From: Candidatus Pelagibacter ubique HIMB140
GTDB taxonomy: Bacteria > Pseudomonadota > Alphaproteobacteria > Pelagibacterales > Pelagibacteraceae
DNA: 64,000 nucleotides
Direction: 5' to 3'
NCBI RefSeq assembly: GCF_025558165.1
Contig: NZ_LAMZ01000001.1
Coordinates: forward strand, 558,001-622,000
Each line of letters opens with the position of its first letter. Within the stretch, counting starts at the first letter, position 1. Of this stretch, positions 18,067-27,911 are shown piece by piece. Under the pieces are notes generated by a model. That model was given only the letters and a program-made list of their open reading frames with translations. It was not told where the DNA came from and did no database searches. The translations under genes and the position numbers were made by a program.

Positions 18067-20103
18067 ATGATAAATAGAGAATATTTAAATAATTTGAATG
18101 CAGCGCAGAAAGAGGCTGTAATGCATCTAGATGGTCCTCTTTTGATAGTTGCTGGTGCTGGTTCAGGAAAAACTAAAGTCCTAACATCAAGAATAGCTAA
18201 TATAATTAAGGAAAAAAAAGCTTTTCCAAATCAAATTCTAGCAGTCACATTCACAAATAAAGCAGCTAAAGAAATGCAAAATAGAGTAAGTAAAATTTTA
18301 GGATCTGCTGCTATTGGTCTTTCTTGGTTGGGAACTTTTCATTCAATTTGTGCTAAATTATTAAGAAAACATGCTTCAGCTGCACAATTAAACTCAAATT
18401 TCACTATTATTGACACTGATGATCAAATTAGATTGATAAAAAATATATGCAAAGCAGAAAATATAGATATCAAACAATTATCCCCAAGATTTATACTTGC
18501 AATAATTGATAGATGGAAGAATAAAGGTTTTTATCCTGGAGAAGTAGTCATAAATCAAAAAGATATTTATGAGAAAACTATACTTCCGTTATACAAAATA
18601 TATCAACAAAAATTAACTGATTTAAATTCTTGTGATTTTGGCGATTTAATTTTACACACAGTAAAAATTTTAGAATTTAATCCTGATATAAGAGAAATAT
18701 ATTCTAAAAATTTTAAATACATATTAGTTGATGAGTATCAAGATACAAATTTTATTCAAAGTAAATGGCTAAATCTTCTATCTGAAAAAAATAAAAATAT
18801 TTGCTGTGTTGGTGATGATGATCAATCAATATATAGTTGGAGAGGTGCAGAGATTAAAAATTTTTTAGAGTTTGACAAAGTTTATGAAAATACAAAAGTA
18901 ATAAGATTAGAACATAATTACAGATCTTCACAAAACATATTATCAGTTGCTTCAAACCTTATTTCTAATAATCAGAATAGAGTTGGAAAAACATTAATTA
19001 CTACTATGGAAGAAGGTGATTTAGTTCAATTAAATTGTTTTAAAAATGGTAAAGATGAAGCAATTGGGGTTTCTGATGAAATTGAAAAAAAAATTAAAAA
19101 AGAATTTTCTTATAATAACATAGCAATTTTAGTCAGAGCCATCTTTCAGACACGTGAATTTGAAGAGCGATTTCTGAAAATTGGTATGCCTTACAGAATA
19201 TTGGGTGGTACAAAATTTTATGAAAGAGCTGAAATTAAAGACTGTGTTGCTTATTTAAGATTGATTCATCAAGAAAAAGATGACTTGGCTTTTGAAAGAA
19301 TAGTAAATAACCCTAAGAGATCAATAGGTGATAGTACTTTAAAAAATATTCATGAGTTTGCTAAGAAAAATAATTTAAATTTAGAAAGAGCATCAATCAA
19401 AATGCTTGAACAAAATCTAATTAAGCCAAAAACTAAAATTGGACTTAGTTTATTTATTAATTCTCTAATCAAATGGAGAAATGATTTAATTATAAAGAAA
19501 TCAAATCATATAAAGTTATTACAAATTGTTTTAGATGAGTCTGGCTATTCAGCAATGCTTAAAAATAAAAAAGATTTAGATAATGAAAATAGACTGGAAA
19601 ATATTAAAGAATTGTTAAGTGCTATGAAAGAATTTGATAATCTAGAAAGTTTTTTAGAACACGTATCTTTAGCAACCTCGGTAGATCAAGAATGGGATGG
19701 TGAAAAAATTAATATGATGACTATGCATGCAGCAAAAGGTTTGGAATTTGATGTTGTATTTCTACCTGGATGGGAAGAAGGATTGTTTCCACATCAAAAA
19801 TCTATTGAAGAAAAAGGTCAAAATGGCCTAGAGGAAGAAAGACGATTAGCATATGTAGGAATTACAAGGGCAAAGAAGAAAGCTATAATTTCTTTTTCAA
19901 TGAATAGATTTTACCAAGGAGATTGGATAGATAGTATGGCCTCACGTTTCATTGATGAACTACCAGAAAAACATTTAGAAAAAAATTCTTTCTTTGAAGA
20001 AGAAATTAACAATGATGATGATTTTGAGTTTAATCAGGATTTTGAAATTGACGAAGGAACAAGAAGTCCTGGGTGGATAAGATATCAAAAGAGAATAAAA
20101 TGA
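18067..20103 (+). CDS. uvrD: ATP-dependent DNA helicase UvrD/PcrA
   Basis: The 678-aa SF1A 3'-5' helicase acts in excision and mismatch repair. Walker A GAGSGKT is at 30-36, the DEYQDT Walker B near 224, then the QSIYSWRGA motif III and the C-terminal MTMHAAKGLEFDVVFLPGWEEG and LAYVGITRAK motifs. The C-terminal tail is shorter than in E. coli UvrD. Its TGA overlaps the ATG of the downstream peptidase gene. Confidence 0.95.
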   Translation: MINREYLNNLNAAQKEAVMHLDGPLLIVAGAGSGKTKVLTSRIANIIKEKKAFPNQILAVTFTNKAAKEMQNRVSKILGSAAIGLSWLGTFHSICAKLLRKHASAAQLNSNFTIIDTDDQIRLIKNICKAENIDIKQLSPRFILAIIDRWKNKGFYPGEVVINQKDIYEKTILPLYKIYQQKLTDLNSCDFGDLILHTVKILEFNPDIREIYSKNFKYILVDEYQDTNFIQSKWLNLLSEKNKNICCVGDDDQSIYSWRGAEIKNFLEFDKVYENTKVIRLEHNYRSSQNILSVASNLISNNQNRVGKTLITTMEEGDLVQLNCFKNGKDEAIGVSDEIEKKIKKEFSYNNIAILVRAIFQTREFEERFLKIGMPYRILGGTKFYERAEIKDCVAYLRLIHQEKDDLAFERIVNNPKRSIGDSTLKNIHEFAKKNNLNLERASIKMLEQNLIKPKTKIGLSLFINSLIKWRNDLIIKKSNHIKLLQIVLDESGYSAMLKNKKDLDNENRLENIKELLSAMKEFDNLESFLEHVSLATSVDQEWDGEKINMMTMHAAKGLEFDVVFLPGWEEGLFPHQKSIEEKGQNGLEEERRLAYVGITRAKKKAIISFSMNRFYQGDWIDSMASRFIDELPEKHLEKNSFFEEEINNDDDFEFNQDFEIDEGTRSPGWIRYQKRIK

Positions 20104-21794
20104 GTGATTACATAAAGATTTTAAGAAATAAATTTAAGACATATGAGATCGATGGCTATGTAATTCCAAAAAATGATGATTTTTTTACAGAATATTCAAA
20201 ATTAAATCGATTAGAAGTTATTTCAAATTTTAGTGGATCTGCTGGTCTAGCAATTGTTCTTAAAAATAAAAATTATTTATTTACTGACGGAAGATACACA
20301 ATTCAAAGTAAAATGGAGAGTGGAAAAAATTTTAAAATTTATGGATTTGAAAAATTAATAAATTGTAATTTATTTAAAAATCTTACACTAGGTATAGATC
20401 CAAAGTTATTTACCAGTACTCAAATAAAAAATTATTTTTTAAAATATAACAAAATTAAACATGTCAAAAAAAATCTAATTGATGAAATTAAAAAACAGAG
20501 AGAACAGGCCTCTATTCCTTTTTTTTCATTAGACAAAAATATTGTTGGTGAAAGCATTAATTCTAAATTAAATAAAATAACAAAATATTTAAAAAAAAGT
20601 AAAACAGATTTTATTTTTATTAGTGCACCAGAAAATGTTGCGTGGACCTTAAATATTCGAGGTGGAGATGGCCCCAACAGTCCAATTCCAAATTCACGAT
20701 TGATAATAAGTAAATCAAAAAAAATATTACTTATAAGTAATCTTAGAAAGTGTAAGCAATTATTAAAGAATAAAATTATTAGGAAAGATCAATTTTTAGA
20801 TGTAAATTATTTACCTAGTAAAATACAAAATCTTAAGGGAAAAAGCTTTATTGTAGATGATAAATCTTGTTCAATATTTTATGAAAATTTAATTAAGTCT
20901 AAATTTAAGATAATAAAAAAAGAAGATCCAATTTATCATTTAAAAGCAATCAAAAATAAAACTGAGATTAATAATATGATTAATGCTCATATCTATGATG
21001 GTGTAGCATTAACAAAATTTCTATACTGGATAAAAAAAATTAATAAAAAAAATATTACGGAAGTAGAAGCGTCTAAGAAATTAGAAAATTTTAGAAAATT
21101 AAATAAACAATTTCTCTACCCAAGTTTTGATACAATAGCAGGCTCTGGCAAAAATGGTGCGATTGTTCATTATCGTGCAAAGAAAAAAAATTGCAGAGTT
21201 ATAAATAAGAGAGATATTTTCCTTTGTGATTCTGGAGGTCAATATAAATATGGAACAACTGATGTAACAAGAACAATTTGTTTTTCAAAACAAAAGCAAA
21301 ACATCAAAAATATTTTTACCAAAGTTTTAAAAGGTCATATTGCTGTAGCTACAAGTGATATAAATAAACAAGATACAGGCAAAAAGATAGATAAAAGAGC
21401 AAGAAAATTTTTAAATAAAAGTAACTTAGATTATGCACATGGTACAGGACATGGAGTTGGATTTTTTCTTAATGTTCATGAAGGCCCTCAATCTATTACA
21501 AAAATAAATTCTGTAAAAATAAGAGAGGGTATGATTTTAAGTAATGAACCTGGGTATTATAAAACCAATGAATATGGAATTAGGATTGAAAATTTAGTCT
21601 ATGTAAAAAAAATAAAGAAAAATTTGTTATTTCAAAATTTAACAATGGCTCCTATAGAAAAAGATTTAATAAATTTTAATTTATTAACAAATTATGAGAA
21701 AAACTATCTATTTAAGTATCATTTTGAAGTTTATTCAAAGATATCAAAATACTTGAGTCCAAATGAGAAAAAGTGGTTAGCTACTTTTATTTAG
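20100..21794 (+). CDS. Xaa-Pro aminopeptidase, M24B family
   Basis: The enzyme (564 aa from ATG 20100) removes an N-terminal residue before proline. The C-terminal pita-bread domain shows the dinuclear metal ligands: Asp in FLCDSGGQY, Asp in GTTDVTRT, His in HGTGHGVG, Glu in SNEPGYY and Glu in GIRIENL. The N-terminal half is the creatinase-like domain and a C-terminal helical tail ends in WLATFI, as in the long (about 590-600 aa) form. I chose ATG 20100, which overlaps the uvrD TGA (ATGA); a GTG at 20073 would overlap uvrD by 31 bp. Ends overlap ligA by 18 bp. Confidence 0.92.
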   Translation: MSDYIKILRNKFKTYEIDGYVIPKNDDFFTEYSKLNRLEVISNFSGSAGLAIVLKNKNYLFTDGRYTIQSKMESGKNFKIYGFEKLINCNLFKNLTLGIDPKLFTSTQIKNYFLKYNKIKHVKKNLIDEIKKQREQASIPFFSLDKNIVGESINSKLNKITKYLKKSKTDFIFISAPENVAWTLNIRGGDGPNSPIPNSRLIISKSKKILLISNLRKCKQLLKNKIIRKDQFLDVNYLPSKIQNLKGKSFIVDDKSCSIFYENLIKSKFKIIKKEDPIYHLKAIKNKTEINNMINAHIYDGVALTKFLYWIKKINKKNITEVEASKKLENFRKLNKQFLYPSFDTIAGSGKNGAIVHYRAKKKNCRVINKRDIFLCDSGGQYKYGTTDVTRTICFSKQKQNIKNIFTKVLKGHIAVATSDINKQDTGKKIDKRARKFLNKSNLDYAHGTGHGVGFFLNVHEGPQSITKINSVKIREGMILSNEPGYYKTNEYGIRIENLVYVKKIKKNLLFQNLTMAPIEKDLINFNLLTNYEKNYLFKYHFEVYSKISKYLSPNEKKWLATFI

Positions 21795-23801
21795 CATCTT
21801 CAAAAATTTAACTTGATCAATTACTTTTATTTTTAATTTTTTAGCGTCATCTATTTTTTTTTTAGTTGGTTTTTCACCAATAATTAAGAAATTCAATTTT
21901 TTTGATACACTACTAACAGTTTTTCCAGAATGTTCTTCAATCAGAGATTTAACTTCTGCTCTACTTATTCCATTTAATTTTCCAGTAACCAAAAAAGTTT
22001 TATTTTTTAATAAACCATTATTTGAATTTTTTATAGCATCTTTAATTAATAAAACTTTTTCTAATTCATTCAAAACTATTTGGTTAGCTTCATTTGAAAA
22101 AAAAATCTTGATTGAGCTTACTTGTGTATCACCAATTCCATCAATATTTAGTAAATCTTCATAATCAATTTGTTTAGTTAAATTTTTAAATTTTGAAAAT
22201 GATACAAAATGTTTAGACAACAATTTTGCATTTTCTAAACCTATATGTCTTATTCCCAAAGAATATATAAATCTTTCTAAAGAAATAATTTTTTTTTGAT
22301 CAATTGAATACTTTAAGTTTTGAACAGAAAGTTTGCCCCAACCATCTAAATTTTTAATTTTTGAAAAATCTAAATTGAAAATGTCTTGAGGATATTTTAT
22401 TAATTTCAATTTCCAAAAATTTTCAACTATTTTCTTTCCAAACCCATCTATATTAAATGCTTCTTTTGATACAAAATGTTTTAATTTTTCAACTGACATT
22501 TTATTACAATAATAACCTTCACTGGAACATCTCCTAACAGCGTCAACTTTTTTTGTTATTTTATTAAATTCTTTAATTGTTTCTGATCCACATGATGGAC
22601 AATTTTTTGGAAAAATAAATTTTTTTGAATTTTTTAATCTTTTTTGTTTATCTACTGAAAGTATATGAGGTATTACATCACCAGCCCTTTCTACAACTAC
22701 AGTATCACCTATTCTGATATCTTTTCGATTAATTTCATCCTCATTATGCAATGTTGCATTGGAAACTAAAACACCTCCAATATTTATTGGTTTAATTTTT
22801 GCTACTGGTGTTAAAGCACCAGTTCTTCCTATTTGAATTTCTATGTCTAATATTTGAGAAATCGCTTTGTTTGAGGAAAACTTGTGAGCTATTGCCCACC
22901 TAGGTGCGTTTGCAACACTTCCTAATCTTTTTTGCATTGCAAAATCATTAACTTTGTAAACGACACCGTCTATATCAAAATCCAAATTAATTCTTTTTTT
23001 TTCTATTTGATTATAATTATTTAATAAATTTTTTACTCCAGATATTAATTTGTTTAACGGGTTAGTTTTGAAACCCCATTCAGTTAATTTTTTAAGGTAT
23101 TCGAATTGATTATTAACCATTAATCCTCTCTCATATCCAAATGTATAAGCAATAAAGTTTAAAGGTATTTTTTTTGTTTCCTCAGAATTTTTTTGTCTTA
23201 ATGAACCTGAAGCTGCATTTCTAGGGTTTGCAAATTTTACATTTAAATTTTTAAAATCATCATTTTTAATAAACACTTCGCCTCTAATATCAATTTCTTC
23301 AGGAAAATCTTTTGATAAAATTTTTTTTGGTATATCTTCTATGGTTAAAAGATTTGAAGTTATATCTTCTCCTTCTTTTCCATCTCCTCTAGACAAACCT
23401 TTAAAAAATTTACCTTTTTTATATGTTAATGAAGCTGAAATTCCATCAATTTTAGGTTCCGCACTATAATATATTTCCTTTCCGTTTAATGATAAAAAAT
23501 TACTAATTTTTTTTTCGAAGTTCAGTAAATCTTCCTCTGAAAATGCATTACCTAAAGAAAGCATAGGAACTCTATGCGGTGATTTGTGAAAATTTTTTGA
23601 AGGTTTAAAACCTACATATTTAGATGGAGAATATTTCGAATTTAAAAAATTATATTTATTTTCTAATTCTAAAATTTCTTTTTTTAAAATATCATATGAA
23701 GCATCAGATACTATTGATTTATTATGATCGAAATAACTTTCATTATATTTTTTAATTAATTTAATTTTTAAATTATACTCTTTCTTAATATTACTAGACA
23801 T
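21777..23801 (-). CDS. ligA: NAD-dependent DNA ligase
   Basis: The 674-aa replicative ligase has its adenylated lysine at K117 (AEPKIDG). The zinc finger is recognisable (NCPSCGS ... VRRCSSEGYYCNK) with an unusually spaced last pair. HhH repeats (for example NIDGIGDTQ) follow, and a C-terminal BRCT domain starts near 595 (LKNKTFLVTGKL). It is the last gene of the dcw-lpxC-bamD run, its ATG lying directly next to the bamD stop. In many alphaproteobacteria recN sits between bamD and ligA; it is absent here. Confidence 0.96.
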   Translation of the reverse strand: MSSNIKKEYNLKIKLIKKYNESYFDHNKSIVSDASYDILKKEILELENKYNFLNSKYSPSKYVGFKPSKNFHKSPHRVPMLSLGNAFSEEDLLNFEKKISNFLSLNGKEIYYSAEPKIDGISASLTYKKGKFFKGLSRGDGKEGEDITSNLLTIEDIPKKILSKDFPEEIDIRGEVFIKNDDFKNLNVKFANPRNAASGSLRQKNSEETKKIPLNFIAYTFGYERGLMVNNQFEYLKKLTEWGFKTNPLNKLISGVKNLLNNYNQIEKKRINLDFDIDGVVYKVNDFAMQKRLGSVANAPRWAIAHKFSSNKAISQILDIEIQIGRTGALTPVAKIKPINIGGVLVSNATLHNEDEINRKDIRIGDTVVVERAGDVIPHILSVDKQKRLKNSKKFIFPKNCPSCGSETIKEFNKITKKVDAVRRCSSEGYYCNKMSVEKLKHFVSKEAFNIDGFGKKIVENFWKLKLIKYPQDIFNLDFSKIKNLDGWGKLSVQNLKYSIDQKKIISLERFIYSLGIRHIGLENAKLLSKHFVSFSKFKNLTKQIDYEDLLNIDGIGDTQVSSIKIFFSNEANQIVLNELEKVLLIKDAIKNSNNGLLKNKTFLVTGKLNGISRAEVKSLIEEHSGKTVSSVSKKLNFLIIGEKPTKKKIDDAKKLKIKVIDQVKFLKMLNKSS

Positions 23802-24647
23802 TTAATCAAAAATTGATTTAAATTTGTTTAAAACTTTTATCTCTTTCTTTTTTTCTTTTTGTCTTTCCTTTTTCTTTATCTCATATTTTTTGTTAAATAT
23901 TTTATATGACTGTTCATACCACTTGGAAGTCCTGTAATTATATCCAAGCAATTTTGCATATTTAAATGACTCTTCTTTCAGCCCTATTATATAATATATT
24001 TCTACTAATCTATGTAAAGCCTCTTCAACATAAATACTATTATCATAATCATTTATGATAACCTTAAATCTGTTAATTGCTGAAATCCATTTTTTCTTCT
24101 CTAGGTAATATCTACCTATATAAAGTTCTTTTGCAGCAAGAATATCTTCAATTAAATCTAACTTAAATTTTGCATCTATAGAATATTCTGAATTAGGATA
24201 ATTATTAATTAAAGATTCAAAACTTTGCTTTGAGTTTAAAATTGATTCAAGGTCTTTAGTTTCATCAACAATTTGTTCATAATAACATAAAGATAATAAA
24301 TAATTTGCATAATCTAAATTATTATGTGTTGGATATACTCTCTTAAACCTCACTAATTCAGCAATAGCCTCTGAATAATAATCCTGAACATAATATGAGT
24401 AAGCAGCCATTAGAGAAGATTTTGGTGCCCAAATCGATTGGGGGAACATTGTTTCTACTTCGTTAAATTTTTTTGCTGCAAAAATTACATCTCCCTCCTT
24501 CAGATTTTTCATTCCTTCTTGGTAAGCTTCCAATATTTGTAAATCTAAACTTTTTTGAGTTATGGTAGATTTCTTTGTTTCATTTTTTGAACAAGAATAA
24601 ATTAAAATTGATATTACAAATATTTTTAAAATAATTTTAAATTGCAT
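23802..24647 (-). CDS. bamD: Outer-membrane assembly lipoprotein BamD
   Basis: The 281-aa protein has a short lipoprotein signal with lipobox LIYS|C (lipidated C19), followed by about five TPR-like repeats (for example AKKFNEVETMFPQS, SKQSFESLINNYPNSEYS). BamD is the essential partner of BamA in inserting beta-barrel proteins. The C-terminal tail (KKERQKEKKKEIK) is highly charged. Its position between lpxC and ligA is conserved in alphaproteobacteria. Confidence 0.92.
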   Translation of the reverse strand: MQFKIILKIFVISILIYSCSKNETKKSTITQKSLDLQILEAYQEGMKNLKEGDVIFAAKKFNEVETMFPQSIWAPKSSLMAAYSYYVQDYYSEAIAELVRFKRVYPTHNNLDYANYLLSLCYYEQIVDETKDLESILNSKQSFESLINNYPNSEYSIDAKFKLDLIEDILAAKELYIGRYYLEKKKWISAINRFKVIINDYDNSIYVEEALHRLVEIYYIIGLKEESFKYAKLLGYNYRTSKWYEQSYKIFNKKYEIKKKERQKEKKKEIKVLNKFKSIFD

Positions 24648-24694
24648 AATAAATTTATACTTTTTAAAGGGATATTTTAAAAGTGATCTTTTGT

Positions 24695-25615
24695 TTAAGC
24701 TATAGATCTTAAAATATTTCTATTTATCAAAGTATGAGGTAAGTTTTTTTCTTTTATTTCTAAAATAGAAAAGTTTTTTTTATTTTCAAAAACACTTCTT
24801 AAGAGCTGATTTGTAAGATAATGACCACCTTGAGAGCATTTTATACTCGCAATCATTCTATATCCACATGTATATAAGTCGCCTATACAATCTAAGATCT
24901 TATGATTTACAAATTCTTTTTTATTTCTAAGACCTTCAGAGTTTAAAGTTATATTATCTTTAACTACTATTGCATTATCTAAACTGCCTCCTTTAGCAAG
25001 GCCTTTTTTCTTGATTAATTCTATATCCTCAAATAAACAAAAAGTCCTAGAATTATAAACATCAGTTAAGTCATCTTCATATATCTTAAATGTGTTGCGT
25101 TGATTTCCAATTACTGGATTTTTGTATTTTATTTCATAATCAATATCCAAACTTAAGGTTGATGGTTTAATATTGATATAACGATCACCGTCAGAATAAG
25201 TTACTTCTTTTTCTATTTTTATTATTTTTATTGGAGCATCTGAAATTTCGATTCCAGCTGAAATAATTTTTTCGATAAATATTTTTGCAGATCCATCTAA
25301 TATAGGTACTTCTTCATTATCAATTTCAATAAGAGCATTGTCTATACCTAATCCAAATAATGCACACATCAAATGTTCAATAGTTGAAACTTTAACACCA
25401 AATTCATTTTCAACTGTAGTATTTAAAGATGTATTGGTAACATTCATAAAATTTGGATAAACTAGGTTATTACTTTTTAAATCTATTCTTTTGAAAACTA
25501 TACCATGGTTAGGGAGCGCAGGTTTGATACTTATATTAACATCTAAACCACTGTGGAGAGATATCCCGCTGAATGAAATATTATCTTTTATTGTTTTTTG
25601 AGTTAAATAAGACAC
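24695..25615 (-). CDS. lpxC: UDP-3-O-acyl-N-acetylglucosamine deacetylase
   Basis: LpxC performs the committed step of lipid A synthesis. The 306-aa protein shows the zinc site histidines: H81 in STIEHLMCALFGLGIDN and the later pair in FVNHKILDCIGDLY; the catalytic His in GGHYLTN is present. Presence of LpxC implies an LPS-bearing outer membrane. It is the gene after the reduced ftsA-like ORF (64-bp gap), the place where ftsZ would normally intervene. Confidence 0.95.
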   Translation of the reverse strand: MSYLTQKTIKDNISFSGISLHSGLDVNISIKPALPNHGIVFKRIDLKSNNLVYPNFMNVTNTSLNTTVENEFGVKVSTIEHLMCALFGLGIDNALIEIDNEEVPILDGSAKIFIEKIISAGIEISDAPIKIIKIEKEVTYSDGDRYINIKPSTLSLDIDYEIKYKNPVIGNQRNTFKIYEDDLTDVYNSRTFCLFEDIELIKKKGLAKGGSLDNAIVVKDNITLNSEGLRNKKEFVNHKILDCIGDLYTCGYRMIASIKCSQGGHYLTNQLLRSVFENKKNFSILEIKEKNLPHTLINRNILRSIA

Positions 25616-25679
25616 AGTGAATATCTAAATTGTATATTTAATAATTTAAAAACAACTATTGTTACAAGAAAAAACAAAA

Positions 25680-26348
25680 TTAACTAAATAATTGAAAAAA
25701 TTTTTCAAAAAAACCTTGCTTTAGTGAAGTTTTTGAAGCAATACGAACTTCATTTATATTATAACCGTTTATTAACTTATGTGCCCTCTGTGAAATATCT
25801 GGTATTTTTTCTTTATAAAAATCTTCTATATATGCTTTATCTTGATAGCTATTAACTTGAATTTGATATTTTTTTAAAATGTTTTCAATTTCATAAATAA
25901 TTAATTTTGAAATTGAAATTAATTTAATTTCAAAAAATATTTCATCATTATTAATTTTATATTTTTTTATTAGCATATGCATAAGTTTATATTGATTATA
26001 ACTTTCTTGAAATAATTCGTTAATATCTGAAAGAGTTTTTTCTAAATATTGATTTGTAATATTTCCAGAATAATTTTTTTTTTTCAAACTTAAATCGAAG
26101 TTAAGGATTGAATTGTTTTCAATTATAACATTTATATTATTTACAAAGTTTCTTGCCACTTTTTCAATTTTGAAAATATTTTTTTCTAAAAACTCACTTA
26201 AAAGATTTAAATCTATTTTTTCTAAGTCAGTTTCATAATCAAATTCACTTTTATATAAATTTTTAAAATTTTTTATATCTAATAGGTGTATTTCAAATTT
26301 TTTATTAGAAATAATTAAATAAGTTTCAAATTCTATTACATCATTCAT
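25680..26348 (-). CDS. Reduced FtsA-like protein (divergent, lacks the ATP-binding half)
   Basis: This 222-aa ORF occupies the ftsA position between ftsQ and lpxC but is about half the usual 400-420 aa. Residues 8-70 resemble a decayed 1A subdomain. Residues 60-137 fit the SHS2 (1C) region, notably NITNQYLEKTLSDINELF and then the YNQYKLMHMLIKKYKIN stretch, which mirror FtsA's VTxxD...L..A and EREVLHxIPxxYxVDG. The 138-167 strand-helix block fits the return to 1A. No ATPase phosphate motifs are visible. The C-terminus (QGFFEKFFQLFS, 211-222) is an amphipathic helix like FtsA's membrane-targeting tail. It overlaps ftsQ by 8 bp. Homology is my inference by position and pattern; a new division protein is the alternative. 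Confidence 0.55.
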   Translation of the reverse strand: MNDVIEFETYLIISNKKFEIHLLDIKNFKNLYKSEFDYETDLEKIDLNLLSEFLEKNIFKIEKVARNFVNNINVIIENNSILNFDLSLKKKNYSGNITNQYLEKTLSDINELFQESYNQYKLMHMLIKKYKINNDEIFFEIKLISISKLIIYEIENILKKYQIQVNSYQDKAYIEDFYKEKIPDISQRAHKLINGYNINEVRIASKTSLKQGFFEKFFQLFS

Positions 26349-27015
26349 TTAAAATTATTATTTGATTTTTTATTCTAGCATCTAATATTTTTTTATTGTC
26401 TAATTCAATATTTCCTAAAAAAAATGATATTTTATCTAAAGTTTCTTTATCAATTTTTTCAGGCAATTTAATTAATAAATTGTTAGTAAATTTTAAATCC
26501 CATCTATTAGATTTAAAATAATATAGAGAATCTATTTGTGAATAAACAATATTTGATTGATCGATAATTTTCTTTAATTCAACTACCTCATTTGTATCTG
26601 GACTCCCAAATATGTATGGCAGTTGTATATTTGAAATATCGTTATTTGATACTTTGCCATTGCTCCCTAATAAAAAAAACTTTCCGTTTATGTTGATCCT
26701 GGCAATAAAATTTGTCTTCCTAATATTAATGTCAATTGAATGAGGATATTTTTTTATAACGTTATACTCTTCAACTATTGAATTAGACTCGATTATGCTT
26801 TGAAAATTTTTTTTTTTGATAAAAAAAATATTTTTTAAATCTAAATTATTTAAATTATAAAGTAACATTTTTTGGTTACTTTCATCTAAACCAAAAATAT
26901 TTATATTTTTAATTTTTTCAAATTTTAGATTATTTATTGAGTTATTATTTATTGAGCCTACTAAAATTAACAAAAAAAAATAAATTAATATTTTTTTATT
27001 TTTTCTTTGAGGCAT
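26341..27015 (-). CDS. ftsQ: Cell division protein FtsQ
   Basis: The 224-aa bitopic protein has a short cytoplasmic N-terminus, one membrane span (about 9-22), a POTRA-like segment (FEKIKNINIFGLDESNQKML onward) and a beta domain in the periplasm. It is shorter than the usual 250-290 aa and very AT-rich. FtsQ links FtsL/FtsB to the early divisome. Identification relies on the ddl-ftsQ order, the POTRA pattern and the KKYPHSIDINIRKTNFIARI stretch. Its start overlaps ddl by 20 bp. Confidence 0.85.
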   Translation of the reverse strand: MPQRKNKKILIYFFLLILVGSINNNSINNLKFEKIKNINIFGLDESNQKMLLYNLNNLDLKNIFFIKKKNFQSIIESNSIVEEYNVIKKYPHSIDINIRKTNFIARININGKFFLLGSNGKVSNNDISNIQLPYIFGSPDTNEVVELKKIIDQSNIVYSQIDSLYYFKSNRWDLKFTNNLLIKLPEKIDKETLDKISFFLGNIELDNKKILDARIKNQIIILNE

Positions 27016-27910
27016 CTTTTAAAATCCATTCAATTAATTTTAAAAAGCTTATTCCCTTATAAGAGGCTATTTCTGGAACAAGAGATAATTTAGTCATACC
27101 TGGTTGAGTGTTAATTTCTAACAAATAAAATTTACCCTTGTAATATTTAAAATCTGAACGTGTAACACCAGAACAACCAATAATATTGTGTGCTTTATGT
27201 GCAATATTCAATACTTGATTTAATTTTTTATTTGGTAAATCAACAGGAATTATATGTTTAGTTTTTGCATTTGTGCTGTACTTTGCTTGATAATCATAGA
27301 AAGCTCTTTTGGGTTTTAATTCAATTGCTCCAAGTTTTTTATTACCCATAATTGCTACTTGAATTTCCCTACCTCCGATAAATTGCTCGATCATAATTTT
27401 TTTATAATTTTTCAATAAATTAATCTTTTGAACTAAATTAGATTTATTACATATAAAAACATTAACACTAGAACCTTCATTTAAAGGTTTTATTACAACA
27501 GGAAATTTAAGTTTTGACTTAATTTTTTTTATTAATTCAAATGATTTATAATCATAATTATAAACAAAAAATTTTGGTGTTATAATTTTATTTTTTATAA
27601 AAAATTTTTTTGAAATTTCTTTATCCATAGCTATAGATGATGCTAAAACTCCAGAGTGAGTGTAAGGGATTTTGTGCGTCTCTAAAATGCTTTGGATATA
27701 CCCATCTTCTCCAAATTGACCATGCAAAGCATTAAAAATTACATCGGGCTTAAATTTTTTGATATTAGACGATAAAAATTTATCTGGTTCAAAAATCTTA
27801 ATTTTATAACCATTTTTTTTAAGTTCTTTGGCAACTTGGTTACCTGTATCAAGGCTAATTAATCTCTCCTTTGAAATTCCACCCGATAGTATAAGTATTT
27901 TTTTTTTCAA
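26996..27910 (-). CDS. ddl: D-alanine--D-alanine ligase
   Basis: The 304-aa ATP-grasp enzyme makes the D-Ala-D-Ala dipeptide for peptidoglycan. Visible marks are ILSGGISKER at the N-terminus, NALHGQFGEDGYIQ, FPVVIKPLNEGSSVNV (ATP-binding Lys), MIEQFIGGREIQVAIMG, and the C-terminal metal and product site YLLEINTQPGMT. Length and motif order match the family. It follows murB with 1 bp between them. Confidence 0.95.
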   Translation of the reverse strand: MKKKILILSGGISKERLISLDTGNQVAKELKKNGYKIKIFEPDKFLSSNIKKFKPDVIFNALHGQFGEDGYIQSILETHKIPYTHSGVLASSIAMDKEISKKFFIKNKIITPKFFVYNYDYKSFELIKKIKSKLKFPVVIKPLNEGSSVNVFICNKSNLVQKINLLKNYKKIMIEQFIGGREIQVAIMGNKKLGAIELKPKRAFYDYQAKYSTNAKTKHIIPVDLPNKKLNQVLNIAHKAHNIIGCSGVTRSDFKYYKGKFYLLEINTQPGMTKLSLVPEIASYKGISFLKLIEWILKDASKKK

Positions 27911-27911
27911 A

